A DNA stretch of 43,573 nucleotides from the NCBI GenBank assembly GCA_947525975.1, contig CANNVE010000022.1:1-43573 (forward strand), written 5' to 3'. Both the position numbers and the translations under genes were made by a program. Positions 25,759 through 33,207 of the stretch are shown one piece after another (positions within the stretch are counted from its first letter, which is position 1; the number at the start of each line of letters is the position of its first letter). The notes below the pieces were generated by a model, which made no database searches, was not told the DNA's origin, and was given only the letters and a program-made list of their open reading frames with translations. The stretch is from an uncultured Muribaculaceae bacterium. Its GTDB lineage: Bacteria > Bacteroidota > Bacteroidia > Bacteroidales > Muribaculaceae.

Positions 25759-28700
25759 ATGGTAAAGAAATACAACCTCATCAACAATTGCATGGGCTGG
25801 CTGTGCTTCGTCATAGCCGCTGTGACCTATCTGCTCACGGTCGAGCCCACGGCAAGCTTCTGGGACTGCCCCGAGTTTATTTTGCAAGGAGCCAAGCTCG
25901 AGCCGGGACACCCGCCGGGCAACCCCATCTTCATGCTCGCGGCCCGATTCTGCATCACCGTCTCGGGAGTTGACATCACCGATGCCGCCCGCGTGGTCAA
26001 CTCTATGTCGGCCCTGCTGAGCGCGGCCACGATATTGCTGTTGTTCTGGACCATCACCCACCTCGTCAGGCGCATCATGGTGCCCGACGGCGCCAAGGAG
26101 ATCTCATGGCGCCGCCTTGTGGTGATCATGGCCTCGGGCCTTTGCGGCGCGCTGGCGTACACATGGAGCGATACATTCTGGTTCTCGGCTGTAGAGGGAG
26201 AGGTCTACGCCTTCTCGTCGTTCTGCACCGCCCTTGTGTTCTGGCTTATACTCAAATGGGAAAACCATGCCGACGAGCCTCACAGCGACCGCTACCTCGT
26301 GCTGATAGCCTACATCATCGGCGTCTCCATCGCCGTGCACCTGCTCAATCTGCTCTGCATCCCCGCCGTGGCCTTGGTATTCTACTACCGCAAGTGGAAG
26401 GACACCACAGCCAAAGGCTCGCTCATAGCTCTGGGCGTGTCGTTTGTCATGGTTGCCGCCATCCTCTACGGCCTTGTGCCGGGCTTCATCAAGGTGTCGC
26501 AGTGGTTTGAGCTGATGTTTGTCAACTCATTCGGCGCCGGCTACAACACGGGCGTGCTTTTCTACGCCTTCCTCTTCGCCGCCGTCACCCTGGCTGCCGT
26601 AGCGGCTCTCTACAAGGATTCCAGGCTCGCCAAGCCATTGATAATAGTGTCGGTGATGCTCTCCGGCCTCACATTCGCCACCGGCAGCGTAGGCGTGTGG
26701 CTGCTGCTCATAGCCGCTCTCATCTTCGCCGTCTACTACTTCAAGCGCGATATGCGCCGCATCCTCACCGTCTCTACCCTCAGCCTCTTCGTGATATTTG
26801 TGGGATATTCGTCCTACGCCCTGCTGCTGATACGCGCTTCGGCCCACACGCCGATGAATCAGAACGCCCCCGACAACGTTTTCGCCCTGGCATCGTACCT
26901 CAACCGCGAGCAGTACGGCCAGCGCCCCCTCTTCATGGGCCCCGTCTTCACCGAGACCTACAAGCTGGTGCAGGACGAGGAGGGCAATTACTATGTGGCT
27001 GTCGACGAGCAGGGGCTGCCCGTGATGCAGACCCTGAGCATGAGCGACGCCATAGCCCGCGACGAGCAGGGCATGCCCATCGACAACGGCAAGCCCGGAT
27101 ACACCAAGGTGGTGAAGACTGACTCCACCGAGGCCGACCGATATGTGGAGAATCTATGGACGCCCGACTATGCCTACGCATCGGGCCTGAGCATGCCCTT
27201 CACGCGCATCTACAGCATGCAGCCCGAGCACGTGGAGGGATACAAGAGCTGGAGCCTATACTCCAACCCCGACATCGAGAACATACGCAATCTCGTGCCC
27301 CAGGCCAAGCGCCGCGAATGGGCGCAGAGAGGCGGAGCGCCACTTGTGGAGATCAATCCCTACCTCAACCACATGAAGACCGTATACCCGATGCCCGGAT
27401 ATGACGGCCTGCAGGTGTGGAAGCCGTCATTCGCCGACAATCTGCGATATTTCCTCAACTACCAGATCAACCACATGTTCTGGCGCTATTTCATGTGGAA
27501 CTTCGCCGGACGCCAGAATGACATCCAGGGCAACGGCGAGCCTTATCTCGGCAACTGGATCTCGGGCATCCCCGCCATCGACAATTACCGCCTCGGCGAC
27601 CAGAGCCTCGTGCCCACGGAGTTCACCACCGACAATAAGGGTCACAACGTATTCTACATGCTGCCCCTGCTCCTTGGCATCCTCGGCATCATATGGCAGT
27701 CGGTGGTCAACCACCGCACCAATCCCAAGCGCGGCATAGAGCAGTTCTGGGTGATCTTCTTCCTCTTCTTCATGACCGGCATCGCCATCGTGCTCTACCT
27801 CAACCAGACGCCCGGACAGCCCCGCGAGCGCGACTACGCATTCGCCGGTGCCTTCTACGCCTTCGCCATCTGGATAGGCATGGGCGTGCCTGCCATCTCG
27901 CGCCTGGTGATATGGCTCGGGTCCATGTCGAAGAAGGAGGGCGAGGCTCCCTCCAAGGGCGTGAAATACGCCGGAGCCGCCGTGGCCTGCGTATTCGCCG
28001 TGGGCGTGCCCCTGCAGATGGTGTCGCAGACATGGGACGACCATGACCGCTCGCACCGCTACACCACGCGCGATTTCGGCGCCAACTATCTCAATTCGCT
28101 CGCTCCCGACGCGATAATATTCACCAACGGCGACAACGACACATTCCCCCTCTGGTATGCCCAGGAGGTGGAGGGCATACGCACCGACGTGCGCGTGATC
28201 AACCTCTCATACCTCGGCACCGACTGGTACGCCAACCAGCAGAAGCGTCCCTACTACGAGGCCGGAGCCGTCGACTTCCTCGCCAAGCCCGAAGATTACG
28301 CCTACGAGCAGCTGAGCTACTCTACGCTCGCTCCCGACGCTGACCGCACCCCCACTGACGCCATCAAGGGCCTTGAGGGCTTCTACTCGTCGGCCACGCT
28401 CGACTCTGACGGCAAGAAGACCTTCCGCCTGGCCACCCCGAATATGTATTCGGCCGTAGACCCCGACATGGCCATCGAGCGATTCGGCCTTGACCCGGCC
28501 TCGCCCGATTCGGTCTACGCCATTCCCTACATCTCCGACGTGATGATGCCCGGCCTGTCGAAATCGTTCATGCTCAACACCCTGCTGAGCTTCGACATCG
28601 TGGCCAACAGCATAGCCGACGGCTTCAAGCGTCCCGTGTACTTCGCCACCACGGTGCCCGGCACCTTCTATCTCGGCCTCGACCCCTATCTCTATGACAC

Positions 28701-29574
28701 CGGCCTGGCCAGCATGGTCACCCCCTTCCGCCATGCCGAGGCGTCGCCTATGGCCACAACCGCCTATGAGAATATCCTCACCAAATTCAAGTGGGGAGGT
28801 CTCGACGATCCCGACCACAACAAGGGCCTATACCTCGACGAGACGGTGCGGCGCATGGTCACCACCCACCGCAATTCGCTGCTGTCGGTGGCCACCGAGC
28901 TCGCGGCCATGGGCAACGCCGCCCCTACGGAGTTCGCCGTCAACTGGGCGAAGGACAACGGCCTTCCCGCTCCCGCCGATCGCCTCGACATGGCCCGCAC
29001 CCTCGTTGAATTCATGGAGCAGAAGCTTCCCGCCGAAGTGATGCCCTACGAAAGCAATCAGGACGCGCAGCTCGCCGACCTCTACCTGAAGCTCTACATA
29101 GCAGGAGGCAATAAGACCGACCTCGACAAGGCCGAGAGGGTGCTCGCCGGAGCACTGCCGCGCTACGCCGCCCTTGAGCGATACGTCGATTCTCTGGGCG
29201 GATACACCCAGGTGGGCATGACAGAGCAGTATGTAGAGCAATTCTTCCCCAACGTCGTGGCCATGTGCAACCTCGTTGACCTCATGCGCGCTGCCGAGGC
29301 CAATCCGGCCGCTGCCGCCGGCATTGATTTCGCTGAACTCACCCGCGCCTACGACATCACCGACAGCTACGCCAACAGGGCCATGTCGTTCGTCTACCAG
29401 CAGGATTTCAGCGACCAGGAGCTCGACCAGGTGGCCGAGATGTATCCGCAGTATGCCCGCGTGGCCGACTACGCCCGCCTCATAAAGCAGGCCCACAAGG
29501 CCCTGGACATCGATCCGCTGCAGAATACCAACCGCCTGCTCGCGCCCTATTCCTACGCCGTCAACCCCCACTGA
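25759..29574 (+). CDS. DUF2723 (TMEM260-like) polytopic membrane protein
   Basis: A 1271-residue protein. The N-terminal half has about ten transmembrane helices and begins with the DUF2723 signature: VTYLLTVEPTASFWDCPEFI (residues 22-41) and EPGHPPGNPIFML. A second helix cluster lies around 640-760. A soluble region follows, with the conserved IIFTNGDNDTFPLWYAQEVE and GIRTDVRVINLSYLGTDWY, then helical repeat-like sequence to the end. DUF2723 is related to eukaryotic TMEM260, an O-mannosyltransferase of the GT-C fold, so a role in protein or lipid glycosylation is plausible but unproven for bacteria. It is a single-gene unit, unusually long for the window. Confidence 0.9.
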   Translation: MVKKYNLINNCMGWLCFVIAAVTYLLTVEPTASFWDCPEFILQGAKLEPGHPPGNPIFMLAARFCITVSGVDITDAARVVNSMSALLSAATILLLFWTITHLVRRIMVPDGAKEISWRRLVVIMASGLCGALAYTWSDTFWFSAVEGEVYAFSSFCTALVFWLILKWENHADEPHSDRYLVLIAYIIGVSIAVHLLNLLCIPAVALVFYYRKWKDTTAKGSLIALGVSFVMVAAILYGLVPGFIKVSQWFELMFVNSFGAGYNTGVLFYAFLFAAVTLAAVAALYKDSRLAKPLIIVSVMLSGLTFATGSVGVWLLLIAALIFAVYYFKRDMRRILTVSTLSLFVIFVGYSSYALLLIRASAHTPMNQNAPDNVFALASYLNREQYGQRPLFMGPVFTETYKLVQDEEGNYYVAVDEQGLPVMQTLSMSDAIARDEQGMPIDNGKPGYTKVVKTDSTEADRYVENLWTPDYAYASGLSMPFTRIYSMQPEHVEGYKSWSLYSNPDIENIRNLVPQAKRREWAQRGGAPLVEINPYLNHMKTVYPMPGYDGLQVWKPSFADNLRYFLNYQINHMFWRYFMWNFAGRQNDIQGNGEPYLGNWISGIPAIDNYRLGDQSLVPTEFTTDNKGHNVFYMLPLLLGILGIIWQSVVNHRTNPKRGIEQFWVIFFLFFMTGIAIVLYLNQTPGQPRERDYAFAGAFYAFAIWIGMGVPAISRLVIWLGSMSKKEGEAPSKGVKYAGAAVACVFAVGVPLQMVSQTWDDHDRSHRYTTRDFGANYLNSLAPDAIIFTNGDNDTFPLWYAQEVEGIRTDVRVINLSYLGTDWYANQQKRPYYEAGAVDFLAKPEDYAYEQLSYSTLAPDADRTPTDAIKGLEGFYSSATLDSDGKKTFRLATPNMYSAVDPDMAIERFGLDPASPDSVYAIPYISDVMMPGLSKSFMLNTLLSFDIVANSIADGFKRPVYFATTVPGTFYLGLDPYLYDTGLASMVTPFRHAEASPMATTAYENILTKFKWGGLDDPDHNKGLYLDETVRRMVTTHRNSLLSVATELAAMGNAAPTEFAVNWAKDNGLPAPADRLDMARTLVEFMEQKLPAEVMPYESNQDAQLADLYLKLYIAGGNKTDLDKAERVLAGALPRYAALERYVDSLGGYTQVGMTEQYVEQFFPNVVAMCNLVDLMRAAEANPAAAAGIDFAELTRAYDITDSYANRAMSFVYQQDFSDQELDQVAEMYPQYARVADYARLIKQAHKALDIDPLQNTNRLLAPYSYAVNPH

Positions 29575-29580
29575 TCCCGA

Positions 29581-29603
29581 GCCGCCCGATTTTTTCGGGC
29601 GGC
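29581..29603 (+). terminator. Hairpin after the DUF2723 gene
   Basis: A 9-bp perfect stem (gccgcccga with tcgggcggc) and TTTTT loop starts 6 bp after the stop codon. No T-run follows, so it is a weak terminator or an mRNA-end stabiliser. Confidence 0.65.
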
Positions 29604-29607
29604 CCTC

Positions 29608-29638
29608 TTGTGGGATTGAAAAAATATCCCTACCTTTG
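29608..29638 (+). promoter_or_regulatory. Promoter of tRNA-Gly
   Basis: TTG (29608-29610), a 20-base spacer and TACCTTTG (29631-29638) lie 18 bp before the mature tRNA 5' end. Confidence 0.7.
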
Positions 29639-29656
29639 CGTCACCAACGCATCTTC

Positions 29657-29729
29657 GCGGCAGTAGCTCAGTTGGTAGAGCATCAGCTTCCCAAGCTGAG
29701 GGTCGCGGGTTCGAACCCCGTTTGCCGCT
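29657..29729 (+). tRNA. tRNA-Gly (anticodon CCC)
   Basis: A 73-nt cloverleaf. The acceptor arm GCGGCAG pairs with TTGCCGC, including one G-T pair. The D arm contains AGCTCAGTTGGTAGAGC. The anticodon arm is TCAGC-TTCCCAA-GCTGA, giving anticodon CCC, which reads GGG. The T arm is GCGGG-TTCGAAC-CCCGT. CCA is not encoded. A strong terminator starts 12 bp later. Confidence 0.96.
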
Positions 29730-29740
29730 CCTATCCACGC

Positions 29741-29778
29741 AAAAAAGGCGCCGACTCGATCGAGTCGGCGCCTTTTTT
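29741..29778. terminator. Bidirectional terminator shared by tRNA-Gly and small gene
   Basis: A perfect 26-base palindrome built on ggcgccgactcg is flanked by AAAAAA on the left and TTTTTT on the right. It works for the plus-strand tRNA and for the converging minus-strand small gene. Confidence 0.94.
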
Positions 29779-29793
29779 GCCGGTGTGCGCTCA

Positions 29794-29952
29794 TCAGCGA
29801 TGTCGCTCGATGGCTTTATGCACATTGTGCACTTCCTTCACCAGGCAGAATGCCGCAGCCACAGTCGCTACCTTAAGAGCGAGCTTGGCAATCTTGAAAG
29901 CCATGCGCTGGCGGCTATGGCAATCATGCTCATGTTCGTGTTCGTGTCTCAT
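29794..29952 (-). CDS. 52-residue His/Glu-rich small protein of unknown function
   Basis: A short ATG-to-TGA frame encoding 52 residues. The first twelve are MRHEHEHEHDCH, alternating His with Glu/Asp plus one Cys, which could bind metal. Residues ~18-40 (AFKIAKLALKVATVAAAFCL) form a hydrophobic or amphipathic helix. The tail VKEVHNVHKAIERHR is charged. It ends 15 bp before the shared terminator and has a possible promoter upstream. The organised composition and the flanking signals argue for a real gene; I do not recognise the family. A small membrane-associated, metal-binding peptide is one possibility. Confidence 0.62.
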   Translation of the reverse strand: MRHEHEHEHDCHSRQRMAFKIAKLALKVATVAAAFCLVKEVHNVHKAIERHR

Positions 29953-30031
29953 AATACTTTAAAGGTTTAAAAGTTATGCTCCGCAGCCGTGAGGGCCGCG
30001 TCGCTTTATCCTAACAACGGCTCCGGCCCTC

Positions 30032-30064
30032 CAAAAGTTCTCCGTCCGCCCCGCATTTAGCAAA
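30032..30064 (-). promoter_or_regulatory. Possible promoter of the 52-residue small gene
   Basis: The minus strand has TTTG (30064-30061), a 21-base spacer and AACTTTTG (30039-30032), one mismatch from TAnnTTTG. The ~75-nt leader would contain a hairpin whose arms are gagggccg and cggccctc (29991 to about 30031). Confidence 0.4.
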
Positions 30065-30110
30065 CTTTGCGTAATCAGTGGAGGTGCGCCCAACAACACA
30101 GATTTAAGAT

Positions 30111-30245
30111 GTGGAGGTGCGTTTCTCCGAAACGCACGGGCCAACCCGAGGCCAAATAACACGGATTATCACGGACAGACACGGATTTCACGGATTATTT
30201 TTTAGTGTATGTTTGCCCGTGCGTCTCGGAGAGACGCACCTCCAC
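30111..30245. repeat. Paired REP-like hairpins, left of the fimbrial operon
   Basis: Two hairpin units face each other. Unit 1 has arms GTGCGTTT (30117-30124) and AAACGCAC (30130-30137) around CTCCG. Unit 2 has arms GTGCGTCT (30219-30226) and AGACGCAC (30232-30239) around CGGAG. Each is flanked outward by the same GTGGAG/CTCCAC sequence, so the pair also forms one long inverted repeat. Partial copies of the flank (gtggaggtgcg) occur at 30078. Confidence 0.8.
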
Positions 30246-30302
30246 CTCCGGGGCGAAATGAAAAAAAAATCCGTGTCAATCCGTGTAATCCGTGTTCTTG
30301 GG
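30157..30302. repeat. Inverted ATCCGTGT-repeat blocks
   Basis: Bases 30261-30302 read AAAAAAAAATCCGTGT followed by CAATCCGTGT, AATCCGTGT and TCTTGGG. Bases 30157-30206 carry the reverse complement type (CACGGATTATCACGGACAGA and onward), so the blocks form an inverted repeat around the second REP-like hairpin. A third block lies at 30573-30622. Confidence 0.75.
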
Positions 30303-30318
30303 CGTGGGGCGGGGTAGG

Positions 30319-30535
30319 GGCATCCGTAGGATGGCGATTTATAGTATCCGGGTATGCCGAAGCGCAGCGCAGGCATGCCCGGCTGTGCAAGTATTACGCT
30401 CGGCATTCGTCAGAAAGCCGAACGGAACACTTTCGGCTTTCTGACCGAATGCCCCCTACTATGGACGACTACCCCGCATGACTACGCTTCGCTACGTCAT
30501 ACGGGGTTACTAAAAATCGGCCTCCTTCGGATGCC
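30319..30535 (+). repeat. 217-bp structured repeat element, left copy
   Basis: The element begins GGCATCCGTAGGATGGCGATT and ends with a related inverted sequence (CTCCTTCGGATGCC). Inside are several hairpins: one near each end formed by CCCGGGTATG-type sequences, and a long central one with arms CAGAAAGCCGAA and TTTCGGCTTTCTG. A clearly related copy lies in opposite orientation at 43301-43514. No reading frame in it looks coding. It could be a non-autonomous mobile repeat or a REP-type cluster. Confidence 0.78.
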
Positions 30536-30572
30536 CGCCTGGCGAAGCGCCGCCTTCATGGGCCGTCATGTG

Positions 30573-30622
30573 AAAAAAATCCGTGTCAATCCGTGTGGAT
30601 CTGTGTAATCCGTGTTCTTGGG
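30573..30622. repeat. ATCCGTGT-repeat block, third copy
   Basis: GAAAAAAATCCGTGTCAATC is followed by CGTGTGGATCTGTGTAATCC and GTGTTCTTGGG. It repeats the block at 30261-30302 in the same direction, so the 217-bp element lies between two direct copies. Confidence 0.75.
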
Positions 30623-30715
30623 CTTTCGGGCGATTTTAAAATCGCCCTTCCATGGGGCGGATGGCGAAAATACGCTAAAATAAAATCTTGCAACGCGCAG
30701 AAAACCAACAAATTA

Positions 30716-30725
30716 CCCCCCCCCC
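30716..30725. repeat. C10 homopolymer upstream of the fimbrial promoter
   Basis: Ten consecutive C bases end 56 bp before the -33 box of the fimbrial promoter and 236 bp before its first start codon. It is the longest homopolymer of G or C noticed in the window. Such tracts can slip in length during replication. Confidence 0.9.
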
Positions 30726-30781
30726 ATTTTGCTAAAAGATGTTAATTTCGGGGTTTTCCCTGAACATTTTTCAGGTGGAAA

Positions 30782-30813
30782 TTTGGTCAGGTCTGTTATA
30801 ATTCGTAACTTTA
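30782..30813 (+). promoter_or_regulatory. Probable promoter of the fimbrial operon
   Basis: TTTG (30782-30785), a 20-base spacer and TAACTTTA (30806-30813) give seven of eight matches to the -7 consensus. The leader to the first ATG would be about 140 nt and includes a small hairpin GCGCC-TTA-GGGCGC around 30839. Confidence 0.6.
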
Positions 30814-30961
30814 CATTCAAGATATTCTCCAACAAACTGCGCCTTAGGGCGCTTTGTCGTCATCGCTGGCTATCGGTTTCCATCCCCTCGTGGCGGCATA
30901 GAGATATCCACTGACCTATATACTAACACACCTGACACTAACTCTTTCGCATACTTTTCTT

Positions 30962-31558
30962 ATGTCGAAATCCTTTTTAAGACTCTTCCTCGTAGCCTTG
31001 ATTTCCTTGTGCGCCACGCAGTTTTCTTCGGCTCAGAAATTCGCCATCAAGAATGACGTCCTTGACGACGCGCTGTTGAATCCCAACATCGCCGGCGAGG
31101 TGAAGCTCGCTCCGAAATGGTCATTTGAATTGCTCGGCCAGCTCAATGCCTGGGAGCTTGACCACGGCAACAAGATGTGGAAGCACTGGCTCGTGATGCC
31201 AGAGGGCCGCTATTGGCTCTGCGACGTGTGGGACGGCCACTTCTTCGGCGCCCATGTCTTTGGGGGCCAATACAACATCGGCGGCATCAAGGGCCTCTCC
31301 AACTTCCTCGGCACCGACTTCAGCAAGCTCGCCGACTACCGCTATCAGGGCTGGTACGTGGGCGCCGGCATAGCCTACGGCTATGACTGGATCCTCAACC
31401 GCCACTGGAACATCGAGGCCGAGATCGGCATCGGCTGGGCCTACACCCGCTGGGACCAGTTCCGCTGCGTCGGATGCGGCAAGAAGATCGCCACCGACAA
31501 ACCCCACCACTATTTCGGCCCCACAAAGGCCGCGATCAACGTGGTCTACATCTTCTGA
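30962..31558 (+). CDS. DUF3575 fimbria-associated protein
   Basis: 198 residues. A signal peptide (RLFLVALISLCATQFSSA) is followed by QKFAIKNDVLDDALLNPNIA, an N-terminus typical of DUF3575. The rest is a predicted beta-barrel-like sequence rich in aromatic residues (GWYVGAGIAYGYDWILNRHW, WNIEAEIGIGWAYTRWDQF), ending in a strand INVVYIF as in outer-membrane proteins. DUF3575 genes commonly open Bacteroidales fimbrial loci. The molecular job is not established; an outer-membrane assembly or anchoring aid is a reasonable guess. First gene of the operon. Confidence 0.85.
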   Translation: MSKSFLRLFLVALISLCATQFSSAQKFAIKNDVLDDALLNPNIAGEVKLAPKWSFELLGQLNAWELDHGNKMWKHWLVMPEGRYWLCDVWDGHFFGAHVFGGQYNIGGIKGLSNFLGTDFSKLADYRYQGWYVGAGIAYGYDWILNRHWNIEAEIGIGWAYTRWDQFRCVGCGKKIATDKPHHYFGPTKAAINVVYIF

Positions 31559-31675
31559 TACTGAGGAGACGCAAATACACCGCACAAATCAGCTAACCTA
31601 CAATCGGAATCAACGCATTTCTGGCATGAAGGCGAGCCTCGTGGCGAGCCGAAACATCAAATCCAATCACCGTAT

Positions 31676-33130
31676 ATGAAATCACCCATCATACTTTCGG
31701 CCTTGGCTCTGGCTGGGGCTTTGCAGGCCTCGGCTCTCAACGAGGTGAAGAGCCTGCAGCAGTGGGATGCCGACGGAGCCCGCATGCAGCGAGAGGGAGA
31801 CAACCTCTTCAGCGTAGGCTTTGACCTCGACCTCGCAGGCCTCGACGTCCCGAGCGAGGAGGCCATCCTGCTCACCCCCGTGCTCCAAAACGGCCTCGAC
31901 TCGCTCGAGCTCCCGGCTGTGGGCATCTACGGGCGCAACCGTTATTATCACTATGAGCGCCGCGGCACGGGCATGATCTCGGGCGACGACGAGACGGTGT
32001 GGAAAAACAAGGAGAAGCCCGGCCACATCGACTACTCGCAGGTGATTCCCTACCGCCCGTGGTTCGACGGCGTGAAGCTCAAGGTCAAGGGGCAGTGCTA
32101 CGGATGCTGCTTCCAGCTCCTGGGCCAGAACGAAAAGCCCCTGGGCGTATTCATGGAGCCAAACTTCCCCATCAGGCCCAAATACGTGTTTGAGCCCGGC
32201 AACGCCGAGGTCACGGGCGAGCTCAGCGGCGAGGCCCGCGTGCAGTTCGTGGTCGACCGCTGGGAGCTCCACCAGGATAAATTCGGCAACGGCCCCGAGC
32301 TCGCCAAGATCACTCACTCTATCGACACCGTGAAGAACGACCCCGACCTCACCGTCACCGAGGTCTGGCTCAAGGGCTTCGCTTCGCCCGAGGCCACCTG
32401 GCAGCACAATACCATGCTGGCCAAGAACCGCGTGAAGGCCGTGCGCGAGTTCGTGGAGGCGCGCTATGACTTCGACCCCTCGGTCATCGTCACCGAGTTC
32501 CAGCCCGAGGACTGGGCCGGCCTGCGCAAGTGGGTGGCCGAGAGCAACATCGAAAACCGCGACGGCATCCTCGCCATCATCGACGAGCCGGTCACCAACC
32601 CCGACAAGGATTGGGACGCCAAGGATCGCAAGATCGGGCAGAAATACCCCAAGCAGCGCAAATTCCTGCTCAACACCGTGTATCCGCCCCTGCGCCACAC
32701 CGAATACAAGATCAAATACAAGGTGCGCCGATTCCTCGACCCCGAGGAGATACGCCGCGTCATGAAGACCGAGCCTGCAAAGCTCACCCTCAACGACTTC
32801 AACCTCGCTGCCGAGGGCTATGAGCCCGGCAGCCCCGAATTCAATGAGGTCTACGACATAATGGTGCGCATACACCCCGACAGCGAGATTGCCAACCTCA
32901 ACGCCGCCAACGCGGCCCTGCAGAGCGGCAACCTCCCCGCAGCCGAGAAATACCTGGCCAAGGCCGGATCATCGCCCGAGGCTGAATACAGCCGCGGCCT
33001 GCTCAAGCTGATGCAGGAGGACTACGCCGGAGCGAAGCCCGCCATCGAGGCCGCCGCGGCCAATGGCATCGAGGGCGCAGCCGAGCTGCTCGACAGCCTC
33101 AACCGCTACCTCGACTTCCTCGCCCGCTGA
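31676..33130 (+). CDS. DUF3868/OmpA-like fimbrial accessory protein
   Basis: 484 residues. A signal peptide ends around LQASA. The N-terminal ~210 residues resemble DUF3868 of fimbrial loci, with a Cys pair in KVKGQCYGCCFQLLG. An OmpA-like peptidoglycan-binding segment follows (VTEVWLKGFASPEATWQHN, ~227-245, then MLAKNRVKAVREFVEARYDF). The C-terminal ~110 residues are helical and TPR-like (NLNAANAALQSGNLPAAEKY). The protein may tie the fimbrial machinery to the cell wall. It lies 117 bp after the DUF3575 gene and 77 bp before the major subunit gene. DUF3868 is a family-level call from motif memory. Confidence 0.78.
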   Translation: MKSPIILSALALAGALQASALNEVKSLQQWDADGARMQREGDNLFSVGFDLDLAGLDVPSEEAILLTPVLQNGLDSLELPAVGIYGRNRYYHYERRGTGMISGDDETVWKNKEKPGHIDYSQVIPYRPWFDGVKLKVKGQCYGCCFQLLGQNEKPLGVFMEPNFPIRPKYVFEPGNAEVTGELSGEARVQFVVDRWELHQDKFGNGPELAKITHSIDTVKNDPDLTVTEVWLKGFASPEATWQHNTMLAKNRVKAVREFVEARYDFDPSVIVTEFQPEDWAGLRKWVAESNIENRDGILAIIDEPVTNPDKDWDAKDRKIGQKYPKQRKFLLNTVYPPLRHTEYKIKYKVRRFLDPEEIRRVMKTEPAKLTLNDFNLAAEGYEPGSPEFNEVYDIMVRIHPDSEIANLNAANAALQSGNLPAAEKYLAKAGSSPEAEYSRGLLKLMQEDYAGAKPAIEAAAANGIEGAAELLDSLNRYLDFLAR

Positions 33131-33207
33131 CGCGCACCCCGACACTGAAACTACAAAACAACAGACCAAATAAATAGATCAATTAACAAATACCTAATCA
33201 GAATTTT

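Noticed and set aside
30319-30535. Structured element as an insertion sequence
   Set aside because: Too short for a transposase and without any coding frame. A non-autonomous repeat is possible, but no duplicated target site could be defined by eye.
30729-30914. Short plus-strand frame of 61 codons before the fimbrial operon
   Set aside because: It spans the predicted promoter and has no recognisable protein features.
31682-32875. Long open frame antisense to the DUF3868 gene
   Set aside because: It mirrors the codon pattern of the real gene in GC-rich sequence, with no start signals or recognisable domain. Similar antisense frames across the window were dropped for the same reason.
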